From JAYYZW01 sp965217605 (GTDB taxonomy: Bacteria; Pseudomonadota; Gammaproteobacteria; Ga0077536): DNA of 64,000 bases. The notes under the pieces are model-generated. The model was not told the DNA's origin. It was given only the letters and a program-made list of their open reading frames with translations, and did no database searches. The stretch lies in contig CBDCJB010000007.1 in the NCBI GenBank assembly GCA_965217605.1, positions 186,001-250,000 of the forward strand, in the 5' to 3' direction. Each line of letters starts with the position of its first letter. The first letter of the stretch is position 1. Position numbers and translations under genes: made by a program. Of this stretch, positions 39,952 through 48,600 are shown piece by piece.

Positions 39952-42900
39952 TTATCCGGAAAGCTGATCGAGCAGTGCCTGGGCTTCGGCTTTCTGCGCG
40001 TCATTTCCGTCGGCGACGACCTCATCGAGGATCGACCGCGCACCATCTGTATCACCGAGTTCGATGTATGCTTTGGCCAGATTGAGTTTGGTGTCTGCCT
40101 CATCCGCGTCGCTTTGTGTCTCGTCAGGCGACCTCGGCATCACGACGGTTTTCTCAGAGCTGTCTTCGACCAGTTCCGGCGTCTCGTCCTCCAACTTAAC
40201 CGTTTCCAGATGCCCATCGTCGTCGCCACCATCGGTGACTGCTTCGATATCGAGGTCCAATTCGCCGTCGTCGGACCCATCCAAGGACACGTCGTCCATG
40301 GCCGCATCCAGCTCCATGGTCAAATCGTCCAACGACGCATCGTCGCCGATATCCAGGGTGTCCGGACCGCCGGTGTCACTCTGCGCCATGTCGAGCGTAT
40401 CGTCAGCCGCGATCCCGTCCATCTCGGCGGTGTTCTCCAGGGAGAAATTAAAATCGTCTTCTTCGACGTTCAGATCGGCGGCATCGTCGATTGAGATCTC
40501 ATCTTCTTCCTGAATTTCCAAATCGAGACCGGTATCGGCCGGCAGACCTTGATCTGAACTCATCGTGATTTCCAGACCTTCGTCCACGACGTCCGTTTCC
40601 TCGACATCGAGCGCACCGTCGAGATCCGCCTCTCCCATCGTTATATCGAAGTCGAGCTCATCGCCCACATCGGCATCGGCCTCTTCTTGCACTGCTTCCA
40701 GCGCAGAATCGAGATCGACGGTCGGTGCTTCATCCGCCGTGAGGTCGCCCAGTTCTTCGCCGCCCGCCTCATCCTCGGTATCGAGCCCGCCGATATCAAA
40801 CTCGAGCGGATCGCCTTCCCCGCCACCGACATCGCTGTCGGACGAATCCGCATCCCCGGCATCCGTAAGGTCCAGTACGCGTTCCGCTTCGGCGTCGGCA
40901 TCAAGATCGAATGCAGGCGCCACAGTGTCGCTGATGTCGAAATCGAGCCCTTCGTCATCCGCGTCTTCGGCTCCCGATTCGGTGATTTCGAGGCCGTCGT
41001 CATCGCCGGCATCCGCGCTTACGTCAAGTTCATCGTCCGCGTTCAATCCAGGCGACGTAACGTTGAGCAGGTCACCGTCTTCAACGCCGGAGATGTCGCC
41101 CGTCTTAGTCACATCGAGCAAGTCGCTCGAATCCACCGCATCGTCATCGATCGCGGTAATGTCCATGATCCCGTCCGTATCGCCGCCGCCGGTCAGATCG
41201 AGCAGATCATCGCCCGTGTCGGCGCCACCCTCGGTGATATCCAGTACGCCTGCATCACCACCGTCGGTGATGTCGAGCACGCCTTCGGCCTCATCACCGC
41301 CCGATATATCGAGTGCGGCGTCATCATCGCCAGTATCGGCAACGGTCAGGTCGAGCATTCCGCCGTCGTCATCGGCGCTAGCCGTCAGATCGAGTATGCC
41401 GTCGTCGGCAGGCGCATCTTCCTCGGCACCGATATCGAAATCGAGGCCTTCATCATCGTCCGAGCCCGGCGCCATCACCATCGTATCCGCCCCGGCTTCC
41501 TCTTCGTCGCTGTCGCCAGTAATATCCACGAAGGCTTTGGCGGCTTCTTGATCGGGCGCTTCATCGGCCGCTTCGGCTTCCGCGCCTTCTTCAAATAGCG
41601 CGCGCTCCGGCGCCATTTCCGACCACATCGCAACCGCGCTTTCCCACAGCGGATCGGATTCGCCGACCGCGTCATTCAATTCCCTGGCGGCCGTTTCATA
41701 GGCGCCTTTGTCGTTGGATGAGTAGTACACCTCGAGCAAGCGCAGCTTGTATTCGTGCCGATCGGGATATTCACCGATCACCCGCTTCACCAGTTCCTCC
41801 GCCTGGTCGAAACGTTCGTAGGCGAGATAAACGTTGACTTCTTCGAGCGGATCTTCCTCTTCTACCGGCGCCGCGGCAGCTTCGCTGGCCGCACCCGCCT
41901 GCGCCACGGTTGATTCCGCGTCCGCCGGCTCGGCGTCCGCTCTCGCGTCCACCGTGGCGTCGGGATCGAATTCTTCTTTGGTCGAATCGGGATCGAACTC
42001 TACGGATTCTTCTTCATCACCGACCGCGGTAATGGCCTCGGAGTCATTGTCTTCATCTTCGTCTTCGACTTCCGCCGTGATTTCGGGCTCTTCAGTCGCG
42101 TCGTCCGGTTCCGGTTCCGGCATTGGCGGCGCGGTCACGGCCGCTGGCGCGACCCTGCGGCCCCCGCGTGACTTGAGCAGGAATTGCACGACGACCACGA
42201 ATAAAACGAGGATCGCGAGTACCGCCCCCAAGATCGTCAAGGCCCCACCAGGGACCATTGACGCGATATGCTCGGGGATCAGGTTCTGGGGGAACCCGGC
42301 TTCCGTGGGCGGGCCGGTGTCCATCTCAATGATGTCTTCAGGCTCGGTATCGACGAGTTCCTGTTCGTCGACGGGCACTTCGGCCGCCGGTACCTCCACG
42401 ACGGCTTCGGCGTCCACCTCATCCTCGATCGCGATCTCGGGCGCGGCTTCGTCCTCGACCTCGGGTTCAAGCGCAACCTCGGGTTCCGGCTCGACTTCCG
42501 GTTCGGGCACGACCTCGGGTTCCGCGATAACCTCGGGCTCTGGCTCGACTTCGGGATCCACCACGGCGAAGGGATCGGGTTCGACCGGAGCCGGCTCTTC
42601 GACCGGCACGTCGCTCACACCGATATCGCCGTGCTCGATACCGAGTTCGGCTAAGCGTGCCTGTAATCCGGCGAGCTCCTCATCCTGAATGTTCACCTGT
42701 CGCTGCAGGAGGTCGATGATCTCTTCGGCTTCGGTAAGTTTGTCGTCCAGATCGACGTTCAGTTGCGCCTGCGCGTCCAATTCCTCTCGGAGCAGCTCCG
42801 TGCCGGGGCCCGTGCCCGCCTGACCGGGCTCGCCGCCGGTTTCATCGGCACCGGGCGCGAGCAATTCGAGGCGCGCGTCGACCTGTGGCTCGGGCGTCAC

Positions 42901-43809
42901 ATCGGGTGGCGGGCCGGCGGCCGGCGCGCCCAAGGGTTGCGCCGTCGGAGCGAGACCGAGCTGCAGGCGGTATTCTTCCCAGATCTGATTCTGTCGTTTT
43001 ACTTCAGCGAAGGCATCGCCGGTCGCGACGGTGCCGACGCTCGCCTGGTCAGGCAACCTCAATATTGCGCCGCGCCGGAGCATATTGATGTTGCCGTCGC
43101 TGAACGCGTCAGGATTCTCCTGTAACAGGGCCAGCATCATTTGCTGCACGCTGACCGACTCATCGGGGCGCCGCGCCGTGGCGATGGACCACAGCGTGTC
43201 CGTTGCGATCATCGGCCCTATTTCGTTGCCCGCGACGTAGTCCTCGCTGGGCTCGATCACGTCCGGTGCCTGCAGGTCCGACGGCGTTTCGAACGTTTCC
43301 GTTGGGGTTTCAGGAACCGCTACAGGTGCGGGTTCGGGAATTTCGAGCGGCGCATCGATTGCGGGGCTGGGTGTGGGCTCGGCGCTGCGCCGATGCGGAT
43401 CGTAGATCGGCGGATCCAAAAGCACGGTGTATTCGCGCAGCAAACGCCCGTTGGACCAGTTGACCTCGAGCAGAAAATTCAAGAACGGCTCGCGAATCGG
43501 ATCCTCGGAACTGACGGTAATGTAGTTTTTCTCGGCTGCGGAATCGTCGATCGTGAAGCGAAGCTGGAACAGCACGGGCGCCCGGTCGATGCCTGCGCGT
43601 TCGAAGTGATCGGTACCCGCAAGCCCGATCGTTAGCGCGTCGAAATCTTCAGCCGTGGCGGCGAGAATCTCGATGCGTCCCTCAAAGGGTTCATTGAGGC
43701 CCGAAGTGGCGTGCAGGGGCCCGAGACCCAAACCGTAGGCGAACGGACTCGCCAGCCAGCAGAGTATCAGGGCAACGGCTCGATTCCGTAGCATGACGAC
43801 GTTCCTCAA
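39952..43809 (-). CDS. fimV: FimV/HubP-family polar landmark protein
   Basis: FimV organises the cell pole, type IV pili and chemosensory proteins. The 1285-residue product has a signal peptide (1-26), a conserved periplasmic N-domain (GLGPLHATSGLNEPFEGRIE), a LysM-like part (about 195-265, DTLWSIATARRP), a short coiled coil (about 345-390), a Pro/Glu-rich stretch, one membrane helix (about 518-545) and a long acidic cytoplasmic region. That region has a TPR-like block (about 650-715), many degenerate copies of a D-x-L-D-I/L-T unit, and the closing FimV domain (TKLNLAKAYIELGDTDGAR). Order asd-fimV-truA is standard. Confidence 0.93.
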   Translation of the reverse strand: MRNVVMLRNRAVALILCWLASPFAYGLGLGPLHATSGLNEPFEGRIEILAATAEDFDALTIGLAGTDHFERAGIDRAPVLFQLRFTIDDSAAEKNYITVSSEDPIREPFLNFLLEVNWSNGRLLREYTVLLDPPIYDPHRRSAEPTPSPAIDAPLEIPEPAPVAVPETPTETFETPSDLQAPDVIEPSEDYVAGNEIGPMIATDTLWSIATARRPDESVSVQQMMLALLQENPDAFSDGNINMLRRGAILRLPDQASVGTVATGDAFAEVKRQNQIWEEYRLQLGLAPTAQPLGAPAAGPPPDVTPEPQVDARLELLAPGADETGGEPGQAGTGPGTELLREELDAQAQLNVDLDDKLTEAEEIIDLLQRQVNIQDEELAGLQARLAELGIEHGDIGVSDVPVEEPAPVEPDPFAVVDPEVEPEPEVIAEPEVVPEPEVEPEPEVALEPEVEDEAAPEIAIEDEVDAEAVVEVPAAEVPVDEQELVDTEPEDIIEMDTGPPTEAGFPQNLIPEHIASMVPGGALTILGAVLAILVLFVVVVQFLLKSRGGRRVAPAAVTAPPMPEPEPDDATEEPEITAEVEDEDEDNDSEAITAVGDEEESVEFDPDSTKEEFDPDATVDARADAEPADAESTVAQAGAASEAAAAPVEEEDPLEEVNVYLAYERFDQAEELVKRVIGEYPDRHEYKLRLLEVYYSSNDKGAYETAARELNDAVGESDPLWESAVAMWSEMAPERALFEEGAEAEAADEAPDQEAAKAFVDITGDSDEEEAGADTMVMAPGSDDDEGLDFDIGAEEDAPADDGILDLTASADDDGGMLDLTVADTGDDDAALDISGGDEAEGVLDITDGGDAGVLDITEGGADTGDDLLDLTGGGDTDGIMDITAIDDDAVDSSDLLDVTKTGDISGVEDGDLLNVTSPGLNADDELDVSADAGDDDGLEITESGAEDADDEGLDFDISDTVAPAFDLDADAEAERVLDLTDAGDADSSDSDVGGGEGDPLEFDIGGLDTEDEAGGEELGDLTADEAPTVDLDSALEAVQEEADADVGDELDFDITMGEADLDGALDVEETDVVDEGLEITMSSDQGLPADTGLDLEIQEEDEISIDDAADLNVEEDDFNFSLENTAEMDGIAADDTLDMAQSDTGGPDTLDIGDDASLDDLTMELDAAMDDVSLDGSDDGELDLDIEAVTDGGDDDGHLETVKLEDETPELVEDSSEKTVVMPRSPDETQSDADEADTKLNLAKAYIELGDTDGARSILDEVVADGNDAQKAEAQALLDQLSG

Positions 43810-43883
43810 TCGATTTGCAGGGGTTGGAACACAGTTACCCCTAAACCTTCGAATATTCTTTATAATTGGTTGTTAACTATAGC

Positions 43884-44906
43884 TTATAAATGGCTTTTCA
43901 CCAACATCTCCGCGATCTGGATGCTGTTCAGCGCGGCGCCTTTGCGGACGTTGTCCGAGACCACCCAGAGGTTGATCCCGCGGGGATGCGAGATGTCCTC
44001 GCGGATCCGCCCTACGAATACGGCGTCCGCATTGGCGCCATCGGTGACGGCGGTCGGGTAGCCGCCATCCTCATGGCGGTCGATGACCTGTATCCCCGGA
44101 GCCTTCTCGAGTAGAGCGCGGACCTCCGCGGCGCTGATTTTTTCGTGCGTTTCAATGTGCACGGCCTCGGAATGCCCGAAAAATACCGGTACCCGCACGG
44201 CGGTCGGATTAACCTGAATGTCGCTGTCTCCCATGATCTTGCGGGTTTCCCACACGAGTTTCATTTCTTCCTTGGTATAGGCGTTTTCCTGAAAGGCGTC
44301 GATGTGCGGCAAGCAGTTGAACGCTATCTGCTTTGGGTAGACGCCGGCGGTGACTGCCCGCGCGTTCAATAGCGCCGCCGTCTGCGCGCCCAACTCTTCG
44401 ATCGCCGCCTTGCCGGTGCCGGAGACCGCCTGATAGGTACTGACGTTGATACGGGCGATTCCGGCTGCGTCGTAAATCGGTTTGAGCGCGACGACCATCT
44501 GAATGGTCGAGCAGTTCGGATTCGCAACGATATTGCGCGTGCGAAAGAGGGCGAGCGCGTCGGGGTTGACCTCGGGGACCACCAGTGGGATGTCGTCGTC
44601 ATAGCGGAACTGCGAGGTATTATCGATGACCACGCAACCCGCCGCGGCTGCCCGCGGCGCATGGATTTTCGACACTTCACTACCTGGCGAAAAGAGGCCG
44701 ATATCGATGTTGCTGAAATCGACGGTCTCGAGGTCCTGGACAACCAGGCTGCGGTCTCCGAACCGCACGCGGGATCCGGCCGATCGCGCACTCGCGACCG
44801 CCGCGACCTCACCGGCGGGAAATGCACGTTCGTGCAGGATCGCCAGCATGGTCTCGCCGACCGCGCCGGTTGCACCCACCACGGCGACGTTCACCCGGTC
44901 AGACAC
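43884..44906 (-). CDS. asd: aspartate-semialdehyde dehydrogenase
   Basis: Asd reduces aspartyl phosphate for lysine, threonine and methionine synthesis. The 340-residue product starts VNVAVVGATGAVGETML (NADP loop) and has the catalytic Cys132 in VANPNCSTIQ and a later HSEAVHIETHEKI with the base histidine. It belongs to the Pseudomonas-type Asd with normal length. A complete palindromic element lies just upstream and separates it from leuB. Confidence 0.97.
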   Translation of the reverse strand: MSDRVNVAVVGATGAVGETMLAILHERAFPAGEVAAVASARSAGSRVRFGDRSLVVQDLETVDFSNIDIGLFSPGSEVSKIHAPRAAAAGCVVIDNTSQFRYDDDIPLVVPEVNPDALALFRTRNIVANPNCSTIQMVVALKPIYDAAGIARINVSTYQAVSGTGKAAIEELGAQTAALLNARAVTAGVYPKQIAFNCLPHIDAFQENAYTKEEMKLVWETRKIMGDSDIQVNPTAVRVPVFFGHSEAVHIETHEKISAAEVRALLEKAPGIQVIDRHEDGGYPTAVTDGANADAVFVGRIREDISHPRGINLWVVSDNVRKGAALNSIQIAEMLVKSHL

Positions 44907-44919
44907 GGCCGTCGCCCTC

Positions 44920-45082
44920 TAGTGCCCTGTCCCATGAAAAACTTCCATAATTCGCTGGTCTTTTTCGCCCCTGGCTGCGTTGCTCCTCCTTGTGTAGAGC
45001 CCGCTACACGGCGTCGTCGCGCCTTGCCAGTGACAAAAAATCCGTCGCGACTTATGAAAGTTTTTCATGGGACAGGGCACTA
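44920..45082. repeat. complete TAG-palindrome element, 163 bp (copy 2)
   Basis: Ends TAGTGCCCTGTCCCATG and CATGGGACAGGGCACTA are perfect inverted repeats. The interior holds CCTGGCTGCGTTGCTCC, the hairpin GTGTAG-agcccg-CTACAC and TCGCGCCTTGCCAG. Compared with the copy at 2851-3013 the hairpin pair changes from G-C to A-T on both sides (GCGTAG/CTACGC to GTGTAG/CTACAC), so pairing is kept. Confidence 0.88.
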
Positions 45083-45091
45083 GCCGGTGAA

Positions 45092-46168
45092 TCAAGTTAG
45101 TGCACCTATGACGGCGCTCGCCATCTCTTCGGTACTGACTCGGCGCGCGCCAGGCGTGGCGATATCGGCGGTGCGGACGCCGGCCGCGAGCGCCTCGCCG
45201 ACCGCCGCTTCCACCTTGTCCGCGAGCACGGCTTCACCCAGCGAGTAGCGCAACATCATCGCCGTAGACAAAATCGTTGCCAGCGGATTCGCCAGACCCT
45301 GACCCGCGATGTCGGGCGCCGATCCGTGTACCGGTTCGAACAAGCCTTTGTCGGCGGCGTTGAGTGAGGCGGATGGCAGCATGCCGATCGATCCGGTCAG
45401 CATTGCGGCCAGGTCGGACAAGATGTCGCCAAACATATTGGTCGTAACGATCACGTCGAATTGCTTCGGCGCGCGCACCAGTTGCATCGCGGCATTATCG
45501 ACCAGCATGTGAGACAGCTCGACGTCGGGATAGTCTGAAGCCAAGCCTGCCACGATGTCGCGCCACATCTCAGTCACTTCCAACACGTTATATTTGTCGA
45601 CAGAACACAAACGCGACTCACGCTTGCGCGCGATTTCAAAGCCCAGGCGCGCGATGCGCACGACTTCGTCTTCATGATAGACGAGGGTGTTGTAACCGCG
45701 ACGCTGGCCGTCATCCATGGTTTCTATACCGCGCGGTTCGCCGAAGTAGATACCGCCCGTGAGCTCACGAATGATCATGAGGTCGAGGCCGGCAACGACC
45801 TCGGCCTTGAGCGTCGATGCGTCAGCCAGAGATTCGAACAATATGGCCGGGCGCAGATTACAAAATAGATCCAGCTCCGAACGTAACCGCAATAAGCCGC
45901 GTTCGGGCCGGATCGAACGTTCGACTTTGTCCCATTTCGGGCCGCCTACTGCACCCAACAGTATGGCGTCAGCCGCGCGCGCCAGACTCAAGGTTTCGTC
46001 GGGTAGGGAGGTGCCGTGCGCATCGATGGCGCATCCACCCATCAACGCATGCTCAACCTCGCAGGATAACCCGAAGCGCTCGACGAGCGCATGCAGCAGA
46101 CTGCCCGCAGCACCGACGATCTCGGGCCCGATGCCGTCGCCCGCCAGTATGAGGATCTTGTGGGTCAC
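45092..46168 (-). CDS. leuB: 3-isopropylmalate dehydrogenase
   Basis: LeuB oxidatively decarboxylates 3-isopropylmalate in leucine synthesis. The 358-residue product starts at a GTG (46168, MTHKILILAGDGIGPEI) and has the substrate arginines in RPERGLLRLRSELDLFCNLRP, RELTGGIYFGEPRG and VHGSAPDIAGQGLANP. leuC and leuD, which usually precede leuB beside asd, are not present; the next gene upstream is the divergent dapC. Confidence 0.97.
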   Translation of the reverse strand: MTHKILILAGDGIGPEIVGAAGSLLHALVERFGLSCEVEHALMGGCAIDAHGTSLPDETLSLARAADAILLGAVGGPKWDKVERSIRPERGLLRLRSELDLFCNLRPAILFESLADASTLKAEVVAGLDLMIIRELTGGIYFGEPRGIETMDDGQRRGYNTLVYHEDEVVRIARLGFEIARKRESRLCSVDKYNVLEVTEMWRDIVAGLASDYPDVELSHMLVDNAAMQLVRAPKQFDVIVTTNMFGDILSDLAAMLTGSIGMLPSASLNAADKGLFEPVHGSAPDIAGQGLANPLATILSTAMMLRYSLGEAVLADKVEAAVGEALAAGVRTADIATPGARRVSTEEMASAVIGALT

Positions 46169-46324
46169 CGTTCAGCCCTGGCACAAAAAAGGGCCGCAAG
46201 AATACAGTAAAGCCCGAAGGCATTGAACCACGATGGCGACACGACGGACGCTCGCCATCCCGAGATTCGGTGAGGTTGCTTTCAGATATACTTGCGCGCT
46301 CTTCGGTCCTGCCGTCGCACGCAG

Positions 46325-47530
46325 ATGAACCCTGGTCTAGACGAACTCATACCCTATCCGTTCGAACGCCTCGCGGAGATCCGGGCGCGCGTCGATCCGC
46401 CGGGCGACCGCACCTTGATCGATCTGTCGATCGGCGAACCGCAGCACCCTACGCCGGCCATTATTCGTGATGCCCTCGTCGACGCGCTGGAGGGGACCGC
46501 ACGCTACCCGGCGACCCGCGGCTTATCCGAATTGCGCGAAACCATCGTCGCGTGGGCGAGCCGGCGATTTCACATCTCCGGCGGGCATTTGACGGCCGAC
46601 CATCACGTGCTGCCGGTCAACGGCACGCGAGAAGCCCTGTTCGGCATCGCGCAATGCCTGATCGACAAGCAGGCTCAACCCGGTGGTGGGAAAGACGTCG
46701 TGGCGATGCCCAATCCGTTCTACCAGATCTACGAAGGCGCGGCCTTGCTCGCCGGTTCGACCCCTTATTACCTGCCCTGCCCCGCCGAACGTTGTTTTCG
46801 ACCCGATTGGAACGCCGTACCCGGCGAGGTGTGGGCGCGAACTGCCCTCATCTACGTATGCTCGCCGGGGAACCCTTCCGGCGCCGTTTTGAGCGCGAAC
46901 GATTACCGCCGCTTAATCGAAATCGCCGACCGTTACGGGTTCGTGATCGTCGCGGACGAATGCTACAGCGAGCTGTATTTCGACGAAGCGGAACCGCCGC
47001 TCGGTCTGCTCGGATACTGCTCGGGTTCAGGCCGTCATGACTTCGAGCGCTGCCTCGTTATGCATAGCTTGTCGAAGCGATCGAATGCACCGGGTTTGCG
47101 CTCTGGATTCATCGCCGGAGACGCAAAGTTGATCGCAGCGTTCTACCGGTACCGGACTTATCAAGGCGGCGCGATGCCAATCCACGTGCAACGCGCGAGC
47201 ATCGCGGCGTGGTCGGACGAAGACCACGTCCGGCACAATCGCACACTTTATCGCGAAAAATTCGAGCGCGTTATGCCGATCCTGTCGCAGGTCGCTCGCG
47301 TCGAGCAGCCCGCCGCGGGATTTTACCTCTGGCCCGAACTCGAACTCGACGACCGTGAGGCGGGCGAACGGCTGCTCGGCGAAGCGGGCGTATTGGTGCT
47401 ACCGGGAAGTTTCCTTGCACGTGCGACCGCCGACCACAATCCCGGACAGAATCGAATCAGACTCGCGCTGGTGCCTGACGCCGAAGCTTGCGTCGAAGCC
47501 GCGGGTCGCATCCACACGGTGCTCAGTTAG
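46325..47530 (+). CDS. dapC: succinyldiaminopimelate transaminase
   Basis: DapC is the PLP aminotransferase of the succinylase branch of lysine/diaminopimelate synthesis. The preferred start is ATG 46325 (MNPGLDELIPYPFERLAEI), giving 401 residues; the frame could extend to 46292. Motifs include DLSIGEPQHPTP, YVCSPGNPSGAV, VADECYSELYFDE and the PLP lysine in HSLSKRSNAPGLRSGF. A possible -10 box TATACT is at 46287-46292. The neighbour dapD acts one step earlier. Confidence 0.93.
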   Translation: MNPGLDELIPYPFERLAEIRARVDPPGDRTLIDLSIGEPQHPTPAIIRDALVDALEGTARYPATRGLSELRETIVAWASRRFHISGGHLTADHHVLPVNGTREALFGIAQCLIDKQAQPGGGKDVVAMPNPFYQIYEGAALLAGSTPYYLPCPAERCFRPDWNAVPGEVWARTALIYVCSPGNPSGAVLSANDYRRLIEIADRYGFVIVADECYSELYFDEAEPPLGLLGYCSGSGRHDFERCLVMHSLSKRSNAPGLRSGFIAGDAKLIAAFYRYRTYQGGAMPIHVQRASIAAWSDEDHVRHNRTLYREKFERVMPILSQVARVEQPAAGFYLWPELELDDREAGERLLGEAGVLVLPGSFLARATADHNPGQNRIRLALVPDAEACVEAAGRIHTVLS

Positions 47531-47532
47531 AC

Positions 47533-47689
47533 TAGAAGCAGTCTCAAAATCCGTCTGAGACGTTGATGCTGCGTTGCGCGACCTTCTCCGGTGCGGGGCG
47601 GTGAAGCCGCAGATTGCGTATAAACTGCGCTCCTCGAATGGTCGCGCGCCTTGCCTGAACGCCTCGGGCGAATTTTGAGACCGCTTCTA
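47533..47689. repeat. TAG-palindrome element, 157 bp
   Basis: Arms TAGAAGCAGTCTCAAAAT and, reversed from the right, TAGAAGCGGTCTCAAAAT. The interior has GCTGCGTTGCGCGACC, TTCTCCGGTGC, AACTGCGCTCCTCGAA and CGCGCGCCTTGCC, shared with the element at 61245-61387. It begins 3 bp after the dapC stop and ends 20 bp before dapD, so it would be transcribed if dapC and dapD are co-transcribed. Confidence 0.85.
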
Positions 47690-47709
47690 AAGATATTGGG
47701 AGATGATGC

Positions 47710-48531
47710 ATGACGGATCTCACGGCGACCATTAACGCGGCATTTGATAATCGCGAGCAATTCGACGCGCAGACCGCCCCCGCCGAAGTGCGTGAGGCGG
47801 TCAATGAATGCCTAGCCAAACTCGATGACGGGTCGCTGCGGGTGGCCGAACCAGTGGACGGTGGTTGGCAGGTCAATGAATGGGCCAAGAAAGCGGTATT
47901 GCTGTCATTCAAATTGGCCACGAACCGCGTCATGCCCGGTGGCCACAGCAATTACTTCGATAAGGTCGAGCTCAAATTCGACGGCATGACGGCCGCCGCG
48001 TTCGCGCAGATCGGCGCTCGGGTCGTGCCCCCCGCCACCGTACGGCGCGGCTGCTACATCGCGTCCAATGTCGTGTTGATGCCGAGTTACGTCAATATCG
48101 GCGCGTATGTGGATTCGGGCACCATGGTGGATACGTGGGCGACCGTCGGCTCGTGCGCCCAGATCGGAAAAAACGTGCACTTGTCCGGTGGCGTCGGTAT
48201 CGGCGGTGTGCTCGAACCGATCCAGGCGGCGCCGACGATCATCGAAGACGGTTGTTTCATCGGGGCGCGCTCTGAAATCGTCGAAGGCGTCATCGTCGGT
48301 GCGGGCGCGGTCATATCGATGGGCGTGTACATCGGACAAAGCACGAAGATCTTCGATCGCGACACAGGGACCGTTTCCAGCGGCCACGTGCCGCCGGGAT
48401 CGGTGGTCGTATCCGGTAACCTACCGGCCGAGGACGGTAGCCATAGCCTTTATTGCGCGGTGATCGTCAAGAAAGTGGATGCCAAGACGCGGGCGAAGGT
48501 GGGGATCAACGAGTTACTCCGCGACGTGTGA
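47710..48531 (+). CDS. dapD: 2,3,4,5-tetrahydrodipicolinate N-succinyltransferase
   Basis: DapD succinylates tetrahydrodipicolinate. The 273-residue product has an N-terminal helical part and a left-handed beta helix with hexapeptide repeats (ASNVVLMPSYVNIGAYV, IGKNVHLSGGVGIGGVLEP, VIVGAGAVISMGVYIGQST). GGGAGAT at 47697-47703 supports the ATG at 47710. It follows dapC, separated only by a palindromic element. Confidence 0.97.
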   Translation: MTDLTATINAAFDNREQFDAQTAPAEVREAVNECLAKLDDGSLRVAEPVDGGWQVNEWAKKAVLLSFKLATNRVMPGGHSNYFDKVELKFDGMTAAAFAQIGARVVPPATVRRGCYIASNVVLMPSYVNIGAYVDSGTMVDTWATVGSCAQIGKNVHLSGGVGIGGVLEPIQAAPTIIEDGCFIGARSEIVEGVIVGAGAVISMGVYIGQSTKIFDRDTGTVSSGHVPPGSVVVSGNLPAEDGSHSLYCAVIVKKVDAKTRAKVGINELLRDV

Positions 48532-48534
48532 TTC

Positions 48535-48590
48535 GCCGGCAAGCGGGCTCTTACACTGACGATAGCACTGAAGGAGCCGGCTGGCCGGCG
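48535..48590. repeat. inverted repeat between convergent dapD and glmM
   Basis: GCCGGCAAGCGGGCTC and GGAGCCGGCTGGCCGGC form an imperfect hairpin of about 15 bp around a 20-base loop. It belongs to the same extragenic palindrome type as 31243-31266. Its place between converging genes fits a bidirectional terminator, but no T-run is seen. Confidence 0.6.
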
Positions 48591-48600
48591 ATTTCTTGGA

